19,143 nt of DNA from CAZLMW01 sp964560875 (GTDB lineage Bacteria; Myxococcota_A; UBA9042): NCBI GenBank assembly GCA_964560875.1, contig CAZLMW010000143.1, forward strand, positions 1 to 19,143. The letters run 5' to 3'. Positions 1 to 8,700 of the stretch are shown here, piece by piece (within the stretch, counting starts at the first letter, position 1; each line of letters begins with the position of its first letter). Under the pieces are notes generated by a model that was not told where the DNA came from, searched no databases, and saw only the letters and a program-made list of their open reading frames with translations. The position numbers were made by a program, and so were the translations under genes.

Positions 1-2870
1 AAGTACAAGCCTCAGTCTCTTGCTCATCGAACGCCGGCCGGTACCACCGCCGCTTGAACTCGGGCCGTTCGAGTGATGCGAGTACAGCCGAGTCCTCTGT
101 GGCGTCAATTCGGCTTTCGACAATGGACCTCACCTCGGCATCGTCGATTTCACCAGTGTGTTTTGGGTCGGTCCAACCGTGGCGCTGAAACCAATCCAGA
201 GATTCACGCTCGTTGCCCTCTTGTTGAACGGCAGCATCCCGAACAAGCCGGAACTCAAACGGTCTTTGACCCGGCTGGAGTTCGGTATCCGTGCCTTCCC
301 GAGATTGTGCTGCACCTGCGACTTCCAAGCCGTAGAGCTGGTAGCAGTGCCAGTCGACTTCTTCTTGGAGTCCAGTCATCAGCGACAGGCGCTTGCTGAC
401 TCGTTCTCTGCGTTCAAGGAAGGCGGTGCGCACGTCTTCCGCCCCTTGATGAGCAATCGCATCCAGTACGGCGACCGCCGAGTCGACATTCTGCCCAGCT
501 GCCAATTCGGAAATCGCCGATCCGAAAGCAGCCAGCCTTCCAGAATCGTCTCGGACGACCGGGAATCGAGCGAGTTTCTTGACGCCAAGTTGAAAAAAAT
601 TCTCCCAGGCAGCCCCTGTCTTGCGCCCGCCGCTTGAGTCTGCGCCCGCACCCTTGGGTTGAGCCACCTGCCAGATCCAGAAGCCTGCGATCGAACTGTT
701 CAGCAGGGCGGTCAACGCCAAGTAGTCTTCCTGGGACGCATGCCGGGGAAGCTTGATCACCGGAGCTGAGTGTTTGAACACAAAGCCACTGGAATCAAAG
801 GCGAAGTTGTTGTGCGTACACACAAAGGCGAAAGCAATGCTCTCCGGTGTGCGAAGCCTATCTCGATAGTGTTCCAGATGCTCGTACCAACGCCGCCCCT
901 GCTGGGCCAGCGTGCGGCCAAAGACGGTGCGAGCTCTCAGAAGCGTCCGCCTCGGCCAGAACCAACGGAGGGCGGCTTCGTCCAACTCGACGGGTGGCCC
1001 GCCCGGGGATTCGTAGGGGTATACACATGCGCCGGAACCACGGAGCCGCCAATCGCGAACGTTGTCGCCAGTGACGAAACCAACCGTGATCGGTCCCAAA
1101 CCCGCACGCTCCAACGCCGCCTGTGGAGCGATGAATGCGCCATCGTCGCCAACCACAACGGTGCGACCGATGGCCTGCGCAATCTCGGACAAAGGCCGAC
1201 CACGGCCTTCGAGTTGTTTTCGCAGTCCCTCACTGCCGCCGCCGCTGACCGTCCAAGGGTGGACTGCGTATTCTGTGCCATCGGTCCACGACGCCGAGAC
1301 ATGGTCGTCTTTCCAGACTGACACACCGGCAGACGACGCCATGGGTGGAGTACGTTCGGCAGCGCGGAAGGACGCACGAATGGAGCTCCACACTGGCCCT
1401 TTTGCCGGATCAGGCACTACCGGCGGGTCACCTCGGACGCCACGGATCGCTAGTACTACGTCACCCGTGGGCGGTGACTTGTTCTGCCAAAACAGCAGCA
1501 TCGTTGGCGTCCCGTGTCCCGGAATGGTCGCGCCCGAGGTATCGATCACCGCACGGAGGCGGCGATATGCAAGTACGTTCGTGACGACGCGAACTCCATA
1601 CTCACAGGTGGCAAACTGGTTGCCCACGATCATCCCGATCTGGGCGTCACGCAGCGCGATCTGCCCGCAACGCTCGATAAACGGACAGACCAGCGAGTAC
1701 TGCCGGTAAGCGGAGACGTAGCGCGGCAGCTTCGACTTCCCGACGGCGATCTTGCCTCGGTGGTACTTCTTCTTGGCGTTGTCCCGCTCGACGATGTACG
1801 GCGGGTTGCCGACAACGACGTGGTACTTCTTCTTCAGGTGCGGCGCGAGGGCTCGCCGGGTCTCCTTGGGCGTCATCCCCGGATACTCGACGGGAGCCTC
1901 GTCAACGTCGCCAAACAGGGTCTGCTGCGGCACATAGTCCTTTTCGCGCTCGACCTGCTCCAACCCATCAGCCCAGTACACAAACGGCTTGAACCGCCGC
2001 GCCTCGCGGATGTCGTCCAGCTCGCACAGCTCCAACGCCGTCATCACCAGCCGCGCCCGCGCAAGCGCCGCGGCGTAGTCGTTGATGTCGACGCCATGCA
2101 CGCGGCTCAGCGCGTCCCGCACCAGTTCCGGCATCGGCCGGCGCGGGTCGTCCTTCCGCATCCGCTCCACGATTCGCCGCAGACCAGCGAGTAGGAAGTG
2201 CCCCGAACCGCACGACGGGTCGATCATCCGCACCTTGTCCGCGCCCCACTTGTCCATCGCCGGCTCGAGCGTGTGGTCGAGGATGAGGTCGAGGACGAAG
2301 TCGGGCGTCTGGCAGAAGGCGTAGCGGTCCTTTCACCACCGGGTCGAGGTCCTGGTAGAGGTCGCCCATCATCCGGCCGTCAAACCGCTCGTCTTCAAAG
2401 GACCACGACAGCGCGTGGGTGTCGGGGTCACGATGTCGCCAGAACTCGATCAGCTCGGTGCTGAGCACGTCGCCGGGCTGGACGATCTCGCAGGCTTGGG
2501 GTGTGAACAGCTCAGCGAGTCCACCGGTCGCAAGGTCGCGAAAGCACCAGCGCAAGTACGCGGTCGCCCCGAGGTCGGGAGCCAGCTTGGCAAAGAGCTG
2601 CTGCGACGTCGGGTCGAGGATTCGGACCGGGTGAAGCAGGTCTCGGTCCTCGAGGACGCGCAGGTAGACCGTCTTCAGCGCCCAGAGAACGGCGATGCGG
2701 TGAGCGAGCAGCTCGAGCCACACGTCGAAGTCGTCGCCAACCTGCTCCTCGGCGTGCAGCGCCCGGGCCTTGTCGCGAGGCTTGCCGGCGGGTTTGAGTC
2801 GGGCGTGAACGTCATCGGCGATGCGGCCGACGAGTGGTTGGAGCGCGGTGGCGAGTCCGGTGATGGGCAT
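1..2870 (-). pseudogene. pglX: BREX-2 (Pgl) adenine-specific DNA methyltransferase PglX, frameshifted, C-terminus outside window
   Basis: This is the N6-adenine methyltransferase that marks host DNA in the phage growth limitation / BREX type 2 system. The first 180 codons run from ATG at 2870 to about 2331 and end in a conserved block reading MGDLYQDLDPVVK. The protein then continues one frame over: removing one G from AAAGGACC (2329-2333) restores KDRYAFCQTPDF. I checked this second frame codon by codon and it has no stop down to position 1, giving about 955 residues in the window. It contains methyltransferase motif I, DPSCGSGHFLLA (about residue 216), the catalytic NPPY (about 355), and IDTSGATIPGHGTPT (about 440), a block I associate with BREX-2 PglX. 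Family members are about 1200 aa, so the C-terminus lies to the left. A real mutation, a phase-off state and a sequencing error are all possible. A GAGG lies about 11 nt before the start. Confidence 0.85.
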
Positions 2871-2941
2871 GGGCTACGGTTCCTCGCTGCGCGTGGGAGC
2901 GGCCAGACATGGGTGGCGTTGTCTTTGGCTGGTGCCTGTGA

Positions 2942-2966
2942 CCCCGGATTGAAATCCGGGGCTACA
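2942..2966. repeat. REP palindrome, left copy
   Basis: Perfect 9-bp arms CCCCGGATT and AATCCGGGG sit around a 2-base loop (2942-2961), followed by CTACA. The 25 bases recur in inverted orientation at 5277-5301. This is the typical form of a repetitive extragenic palindrome flanking its RAYT transposase gene. It lies just after (3' of) the Y1 transposase gene and 71 bp upstream of the pglX start, so its hairpin could also affect transcription into pglX. Confidence 0.85.
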
Positions 2967-3013
2967 ATTCGAGAAGACCGCGTTGCGGTCTGCGCGTTGG
3001 CAGCTTGTGACGC

Positions 3014-3436
3014 TCATGCAGGAGCGCGAGACGCTGGCAGCTCGAACTCGGTGGAGACGGTTCCATCGGCGTGGTGATGAGGCTGGTTTGCAACGTAAGC
3101 GGCTACATCGTTCAACGCGGAGCGACTGACAGGGAAGGCGGCGTAACCAGCTTGCCAGCGCAGCACCCCTGGCATCTTCAAGCCGGCGACCCGACTCGAT
3201 GCCCCTTTCAATCGCTTGACCAGCTGCGCGACCGCGATCGACGGCGGCAAATCGGTGAGCACGTGAACATGATCGGACGTACCGCCCACGACGACGAACG
3301 TGCTGCCCAGCTCGCGTGCCTTTTCTGCGATGGCCGGCCACAGCCACTCGCGCATTGGCTCTTCGACGACATGCGCTCGGTCCTTGACCGCCCATACAAG
3401 ATGCACGTGCAACGAAACGTGACGACCGCTCACCAC
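3014..3436 (-). CDS. IS200-like Y1 (HUH) transposase, REP-associated (RAYT)
   Basis: A single-strand transposase of the Y1 HUH family, thought in the RAYT group to spread REP palindromes. The 140-aa product has the family length. The N-terminal strand SLHVHLVWAVKDR is typical. The metal-binding HUH motif is HVH at residues 56-58 (in SDHVHVL), and the catalytic tyrosine is most likely Y114 in AAYVANQPHHH. The start is GTG at 3436 (a second GTG follows), chosen because GAGGAGT lies directly upstream (plus-strand 3438-3444). Flanking inverted REPs support RAYT over a free IS200. An IS1182-like element begins at 3445, right beside the ribosome binding site, so the native promoter has been displaced and expression now depends on the IS end. 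All key residues are present. Confidence 0.88.
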   Translation of the reverse strand: MVSGRHVSLHVHLVWAVKDRAHVVEEPMREWLWPAIAEKARELGSTFVVVGGTSDHVHVLTDLPPSIAVAQLVKRLKGASSRVAGLKMPGVLRWQAGYAAFPVSRSALNDVAAYVANQPHHHADGTVSTEFELPASRAPA

Positions 3437-3437
3437 G

Positions 3438-3444
3438 ACTCCTC
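3438..3444 (-). promoter_or_regulatory. RBS of the Y1 transposase, abutting the IS boundary
   Basis: On the minus strand GAGGAGT immediately precedes the GTG GTG start pair, which selects GTG at 3436 as the start. The inferred left end of the IS1182-like element is the very next base (3445). Insertion therefore kept the ribosome binding site but removed everything upstream. Confidence 0.55.
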
Positions 3445-3465
3445 AGCCCGCGGAAGAGGCTGTCG
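3445..3465. repeat. Left terminal inverted repeat of the IS1182-like element
   Basis: Pairs with 5248-5268 as a 7-bp outer block and a 10-bp inner block around a 4-bp centre. The centre reads GGAA on the plus strand at both ends, so it is a direct rather than an inverted match. The similarity may extend inward through an AAAG with a one-base gap. Confidence 0.75.
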
Positions 3466-3535
3466 TGAAAGTCCCGGCGCAAGTCTTGCGGCCCCCGATC
3501 ATCTGCGATCTGATGGACGGAGCGGCGAGGCGAGC

Positions 3536-5146
3536 ATGAGACGTTTAAACAGGCGGGGCAAGGTGCGAGTCGAGGGTGGGGCGCAGGTTGTGCTGCCTCT
3601 CGGGTTTGAAGAGCCGGCGGGGGGCGAAGCGCATGCGCGAGGCGGGCACCGTCGTCGGGTGTTCAAGGATCCGGACCCGAACAAGCTGTGGGTGGGCGAG
3701 CAGCGGCTCAAGCGGTACCTCGCCGACGCCGGCTTCGGTTGGGTATTGGCGCTGCGCGAGTTTATGCGTCAGCGCGAGTGGACCGAGTTCGAGAAGGCCT
3801 ATCCGGGTAGCGGTCGACCGGCCTACCACCCGTGCCTGATGTTGTCATTGGTGCTGTTCGGGGTACTCGAGGGGCGGAGTTCGCTGCGCGAGTTGGAGGT
3901 AGCCGCTCGCACGGACGTGCGCGTCTGGTGGCTCACCGGCGGGGCGATGCCGGACCATTCGGTGATCGGCCGCTTTCTGCACCGTCACCGAGAGCGGATC
4001 ACGACAGCGTTCTTCGAGGACTGCACGCGAGCATTGCTAAAGGTCATCGGCAGTCGGAGCGCGACGATCGGCGTGGACGGCACGACTATTCAGGCTGCGT
4101 CATCGCGCCTGCGCACCATCAAGCAGGAGGCCGCCCGTGAGGTAGCCGAGCAGAGGGCTGCGGAGGCTGCGGCGGATCCCGAGAATGAGTGCGCAGCAGC
4201 GCGTGCGGAGCTGGCCCAGGAGGTTGTCGAGACCGCCGAGAAGCGCAGCGAGGCCCGACGTCGCAAGGGGCGCAAGAACACCAACGCGCCGGTCTCGCCG
4301 CACGAACCCGAAGCTGGCGTCAACAAGATGAAAAACGGCCAGGTCGCGCCGAGCTACCAGGCTTCGATCGCGGCCAACGAGGACCGCATGATCATCGGTC
4401 AGCACGTCGACGGGACCAGCGAGTCGGCGGCGGTCGAGCCGATGGTGCAGCAAGCCCAACGCGTGACCGGTGGACAGATAGAGACCCTTCTCGCTGACTC
4501 GAACTACAACAACGCCACCGCCCACGAGGTCGCTCACAAGCACGACCTGGAGCTGCTGTCGCCCGAGGGCAGCACCCGCAACGGGGGGCGTCGCAAGACC
4601 AGGCGCTTCGACAAGTCCGAGTTCTCCTACGACAGCGATCGCGACGTGTACGTGTGTCCCAGTGGCCGCGAACTCGTGCGCAAGAGACGCAGCAAGGACT
4701 GGGAAGACCGCCGCTACACGCTCTACCGGTCGAACGACTGTCGGGGCTGTGAGCTGCGGGAGAAGTGCTTGGCGGGCAAGGGAAATCGCTCCGTGGCCCG
4801 CTACGACCACGACGACGCGACCGACGCCTTGCGTGAGAAGATGAAGGACCCTGAGGTCTACGCTCGCTACAAGCGCCGCTCCGTGATGCCCGAGCCGGTC
4901 TTCGGCGAGCTTCGCGGCTGCCAGGGCTACGTCCGGTATCGTCGCAGACGTCTGGACGGCGTACGGCTCGAACACGCTCTACACTGCGCTGCCCACAATC
5001 TTCGGCGCGCCATCCGCATCAAGTTGCCGTGGACACGCCACGCCAGCGCCGGCTGGTTGCCGACGAGGGCGGTTGCCAAGCGGCACGACCGCGAAAACCG
5101 CCGATATGCAGCCGTCAGCGCTCGATTCCGCCAATTCCGAACGTAG
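3536..5146 (+). CDS. IS1182-family DDE transposase
   Basis: DDE transposase that moves the surrounding element. The frame is open back to 3071, but that 5' part lies antisense to the Y1 transposase and outside the IS. The ATG at 3536 (MRRLNRRGK) is the first one inside the element and gives 536 aa, normal for IS1182. Visible landmarks: an N-terminal DUF772-like helical region (about 50-160); first Asp D181 in IGVDGTTIQAASS; a charged Ala/Glu-rich insertion (about 195-245); second Asp D321 in LLADSNYNNAT; a zinc-binding-like cysteine set C374, C402, C405, C411; and the terminal Glu in MPEPVFGELR (about 453-458). No stop or frameshift interrupts it, so it may still be active. The initiation site is the least certain part. 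Confidence 0.88.
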   Translation: MRRLNRRGKVRVEGGAQVVLPLGFEEPAGGEAHARGGHRRRVFKDPDPNKLWVGEQRLKRYLADAGFGWVLALREFMRQREWTEFEKAYPGSGRPAYHPCLMLSLVLFGVLEGRSSLRELEVAARTDVRVWWLTGGAMPDHSVIGRFLHRHRERITTAFFEDCTRALLKVIGSRSATIGVDGTTIQAASSRLRTIKQEAAREVAEQRAAEAAADPENECAAARAELAQEVVETAEKRSEARRRKGRKNTNAPVSPHEPEAGVNKMKNGQVAPSYQASIAANEDRMIIGQHVDGTSESAAVEPMVQQAQRVTGGQIETLLADSNYNNATAHEVAHKHDLELLSPEGSTRNGGRRKTRRFDKSEFSYDSDRDVYVCPSGRELVRKRRSKDWEDRRYTLYRSNDCRGCELREKCLAGKGNRSVARYDHDDATDALREKMKDPEVYARYKRRSVMPEPVFGELRGCQGYVRYRRRRLDGVRLEHALHCAAHNLRRAIRIKLPWTRHASAGWLPTRAVAKRHDRENRRYAAVSARFRQFRT

Positions 5147-5247
5147 AGTGACTCGAGACCGCAGCACCAGTTCTGCCTTCGCACGGAGCGTCGCTCGTCG
5201 CGCGTCACGGCCGACCTGAGAGTCTCCGCCGCCGCGAACTCGCTTTG

Positions 5248-5268
5248 CGACAGCCTCGGAAGCGGGCT
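5248..5268. repeat. Right terminal inverted repeat of the IS1182-like element
   Basis: Complement of the left end at 3445-3465 in the 10-bp and 7-bp blocks, with a non-complementary GGAA between them. It lies 102 bp after the transposase stop and only 8 bp before the right REP copy. Confidence 0.75.
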
Positions 5269-5276
5269 TCTTGACC

Positions 5277-5301
5277 TGTAGCCCCGGATTTCAATCCGGG
5301 G
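5277..5301. repeat. REP palindrome, right copy
   Basis: TGTAG followed by the 20-bp palindrome (arms CCCCGGATT and AATCCGGGG, loop TC). It is an exact inverted copy of 2942-2966. It lies just downstream of the 122-aa gene on the minus strand, so it could act as a transcript-end hairpin for the pglW operon, although no T-run follows on that strand. Confidence 0.85.
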
Positions 5302-5377
5302 CGGTACGCCGAAACGAGATCGGCTTCTTGGCCACAACCCCGTGCCCGAGCGCCGTCCGTTCGCTGGTCCCGAATAA

Positions 5378-5746
5378 TCATTCAGCCGCCCCCCGATTAC
5401 CGTGTGGACGGGTGAGTCGCATCGTATTTCGGTAAGGAACCGCCGCGATCCGCCCCAGATCGACGAGAACCGGCGCTAGTGCCGATGCGTACCGCGGCGC
5501 AATCTCATACTCGTCGCGCAGTCTTGCGCCGAGACCGCCCACGGCGGGTCGGTCCTGACTGGAGCCGATAATCGGCCCGTTTTGGTGGATCCATGCAACC
5601 ACGGCGTCGACCTGGTCGCGGCGCATGACCAGCCGGCCGTGATCGCCCCATTCGAGCATCAGCCCCCCATCGCCATCGGTGTAGCAAATGCGTGTTCCCG
5701 CATTCACAAGAGGGAACACCTCAACCCAGCCTGCTGGACAAGGCAT
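5378..5746 (-). CDS. Small hypothetical protein coupled to pglW (122 aa)
   Basis: I do not recognise this family. The ATG at 5746 overlaps the pglW stop in the arrangement TGATG, so translation is probably coupled to the kinase. A TTG one codon earlier (5749) is also in frame. The N-terminal half (MPCPAGWVEVFPLVNAG) reads like a small beta-rich fold: GTRICYTDGDGGLMLEWGD, then VMRRDQVDAVVAWIHQNG. The C-terminal half (APRYASALAPVLVDLGRIAAV) looks helical. No signal peptide or membrane segment is evident. Its tight link to pglW and its position before pglX suggest a role with the Pgl/BREX proteins, for example as a partner or regulator of the kinase. That is inferred from context only. Confidence 0.7.
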   Translation of the reverse strand: MPCPAGWVEVFPLVNAGTRICYTDGDGGLMLEWGDHGRLVMRRDQVDAVVAWIHQNGPIIGSSQDRPAVGGLGARLRDEYEIAPRYASALAPVLVDLGRIAAVPYRNTMRLTRPHGNRGAAE

Positions 5747-8700
5747 CAAACACCTCCCACAGCCGCAACCGGCTCACGCAGCGGCAACACCGCGCCAGGC
5801 ATGTGGAACACGGGCGCTTTGCCGCCGTTGAACCGCGGCTGCCGTTGGTGAATCGTCCCGGGGATCACCAGCACCCAGAAACCGTGCGTGCCCCCGAGCG
5901 TCGTGTCATACGTCCGCCGCACCAGATCGAGCGCGTCACATAGCTCCCACAGGCCGGTGTCGCCGAGTACGCGCACACCGCCTGGTTTGCCGTGTTTGTT
6001 CAGGATGTCCTCGAACACCGATTTGCATTCGCGGTTCAGCCGACCGCGTTGTGCGGCGTAAATCTCGGCGCGCTCAAACATCCGAAAACGGCTGTCGATA
6101 CGTTCAAGGAACGCCTGCTCAAAGCTAATGAACTCGGCATCCGGCCCGATCGCCTTGGCGAGGCTCCGACCGATCGCCAGGTGCTTGTCGGGTGGCGTTA
6201 CGACCAGCCGGAAGCTTGTGCGCCCGGAGGCTTCGCGCAGACGATCCAGCACGATCTCAGCCGGGCTGCGATTGGCACCGACCAGCTCGTCGGGCAGCGC
6301 GTCGTCGACAAGAACCGGCGCGACGACGGCGCCGCTCTCCCGCGCAACCACCTCGTCACCGACGATCTTCCACTCGTCGATCTCGTCAAACACCTGCGGC
6401 AGTGTGTCGGCGTCGGGCCAATTCGCTTCGCCGCGGAACACCGCGCTGACACGGCGCTGCAGGTCTGCGAGCGCAATCGGCGGTCGCTCGTGGCGCAAAA
6501 CATAAGGGATCGCATCGGCCGGGCGGACTGGGCCGATGAACAGCTCACCGCTCTCGGTCGTGCGCAAGGTCGGCACCAACTGACGCGCCAGGGACCGGCT
6601 GCTGAGCGGGTATTCCGGCACGATCGCGGCCAACGACGCCTCCGCCGCGTTGGCGTCGGCGGGCGGCCACTGGGCCAGCTCGTAAGCCTCGGCCACAAAC
6701 CTGTCCAGCGCCGCCTTGTCGTACGTCGGTCGGCACAAGACCGCGCCGCCGCCGTCGGCGGGCTGAAGGACACGCATCTGCGCGTCGTGCAACCGTGCGA
6801 GAACCCGGACGACGCCGGCTGCGAAGGTCGCCTTCTCGACCGGCGCGACGCCGTTCAGTTGACCGATCACGGTGTGCATCGCGATGATCCCGCCTTGCAC
6901 CTCGAGCAACCCATCCAGCGTGTCGACCACGTCCGCCAGCGGGCGCAGGTCCAGCGTGTCCAGCGCCTTGTTCTGCGCCCTGCTCACCACGCTCTGCTGT
7001 ATCTTCAGCTCCGCAGCGAGATCTGTCTGCGTCCGCTCAGGTCCGTCGAAACCGAACAAGCCGCGCAAAACGTTCTGGCCCCGTGTGTCGACAGCTTCGG
7101 TCGCGTCGTCCCAGAGCTGTGCCAACATCTTGCCGGCGGTGCTGACATCGCGCTGTGCCAGCCGCTGCATCGCGGCGTCGATCGCCGCGACATGGCTGTC
7201 CACCAACCCCGAGATCCGCTTGAGGTCCTCGTGCGCGGCTCCGGCCAGTCGGCCCACCGTCACATAGCCTGCGGACCGCAGCGCCGCTGTCACAGACTCG
7301 GCAAGACCAAGACTGACGAGATCGCCCCTCTCGCCAATCAGGGTTGGCGCGATGGCATCAGAGACCGCCTGCCCACCCGGCGAGGACGGCAGCAAACCGG
7401 CGTCAAGGAGGCTGTCTCGAAACGCCAATGCTTCTGCTGCACGTTTGCCGCCCAGACCACGCAGACCACGGATCTTGGCGGGCTCCAGCGCCAAAAGGTC
7501 ACCCTGCGTGCGGACACCCGCGCGTCGCAACGTCGCGGCTGCTTTCGCTGACAGCGATGTGGCAGACAGTGGCAACGCCGCGTCCTGTGACAGGCCGGTC
7601 GGCTCCTCCTCGTCGTCTATCGGCTTGTTGGCTCGCCCAAGCGCGTCGAGCAGTCCTGCCCGCATTGCAGCGGCAGACTGAAAGCGACGGGCTCGATTGG
7701 GGTCCAGGCACTTGCGGAAGAAGTCACTGAGCGCCGCGACCTCGAAGTCGTCTCGCTCAACGTCTGGCTGGTCTCCGGGGCCGGGCGGCTCGTTGCTGAA
7801 GGGATGACGCCCGCAAAACAGCTCGCACAGGCAGATCGCCGCGGCGAACCGATCTGCCGCATGATCCCAGCGTTGCATCGCAGGGTCGCGATACAGCGCG
7901 GTGCCGACCAACGTCACGTCCGCGTCAATGTCGGCCAACGAGAAGTCGATGACGTGCAAGCCGTCTTTGCCGACGAGCAGGTTGTCAGGCTTCAGGTCCT
8001 TGTGCGTGCACCCCACCTCTTCCAAATGCGTCAGCACGCCCAGCAGATCCTCCGCGTACCGGCGGAGATCGTTGGGCGCTGGCTCCTTGACCTCAACCAA
8101 CCACTTGCTCAGCGGTTGGCCTTTGATCAGCTCGATCACCATCGTCAGGCGCTCGGGAATCATGCTGGTGATGTCGTAGGTGCGCACAACGGCCTGGTGG
8201 GACAAGCCGAGCAGCGCACGATGCTCACCGCGCAGCGCCTCCTCGGCATCATCGTTCGGCCGGGCGACCTTGAGCGCCCTGACCTCACCGCTGGGCAAGT
8301 GCCGCGCAGCGTAGACGGTCGCCAGTCCACCCTCGCCGAGCTTGCCTTCGATTCGGTAATCAGCCCCGATCGGCTGGCCTTCTTCGAGAGCTTCAGGATC
8401 CAAGGCGCTGGCGACCGGCAGAGCTACCCGGGGCGGCGCGCTACGGTCTGCGAGCGCCTCGTCCACGGCCGCGATTGTCGCTTCGACTGACTCGAAGCGG
8501 TCAGCGGACTTGATCGCCAACATCTGCTTGGCGACTGCGTCGAGCCTGTGAGGGACAAGCGGGTCCAACTCGTGCAGCGGGGTGATCAAGCCCCCGCGTT
8601 TGAGCAGCTCCACGGTCGCACCGAAGGGTGCCTTGCCCGTCACAATCAACCCGAGGATCGCGCCAAGGCTGAACTGGTCCGAGCGCGGCTCGGCGTTGGA

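Larger units (their letters stand above)
3445..5268 (+). mobile_element. IS1182-family insertion sequence (about 1.82 kb)
   Basis: The element carries one transposase gene and ends in inverted repeats. The left end has AGCCCGC, four bases, then GAGGCTGTCG (3445-3465). The right end has the complementary CGACAGCCTC, four bases, then GCGGGCT (5248-5268). Seventeen of 21 positions pair. The length fits the IS1182 family. No convincing target duplication is visible: the four outer bases are CCTC on the left and TCTT on the right. Confidence 0.8.
2942..5301 (-). mobile_element. REP-RAYT-REP unit interrupted by an IS1182-like element
   Basis: Two inverted 25-bp REP copies bound a segment holding a Y1/HUH transposase gene on the minus strand and an inserted IS1182-like element. 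Without the IS (about 3445-5268) the unit is about 536 bp, the expected size for a RAYT gene between two REPs. The order REP, RAYT, IS, REP means the IS landed inside the pre-existing unit, immediately upstream of the RAYT ribosome binding site. The whole structure separates the 122-aa gene from pglX. Confidence 0.7.

Noticed and set aside
3071..3535. 5' extension of the IS1182 transposase reading frame to give a 691-aa protein
   Set aside because: This stretch is antisense to the Y1 transposase and mostly lies outside the IS ends, so it is a fortuitous open frame. The transposase proper starts at 3536.
4100..4975. Minus-strand 291-aa open frame inside the IS
   Set aside because: Antisense to the DDE transposase catalytic region; hydrophobic low-complexity composition typical of a shadow frame.
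5308..5329. Possible plus-strand terminator (GCCGA, 7 bases, TCGGC, TTCTT)
   Set aside because: A 5-bp stem with a poor T-run, and on the wrong strand for the 122-aa gene. Not strong enough to annotate.
5992..7551. Plus-strand 519-aa open frame, and further long plus-strand frames across 7804-9357
   Set aside because: They are antisense shadows of pglW in high-GC DNA: no recognisable motifs and no RBS logic.
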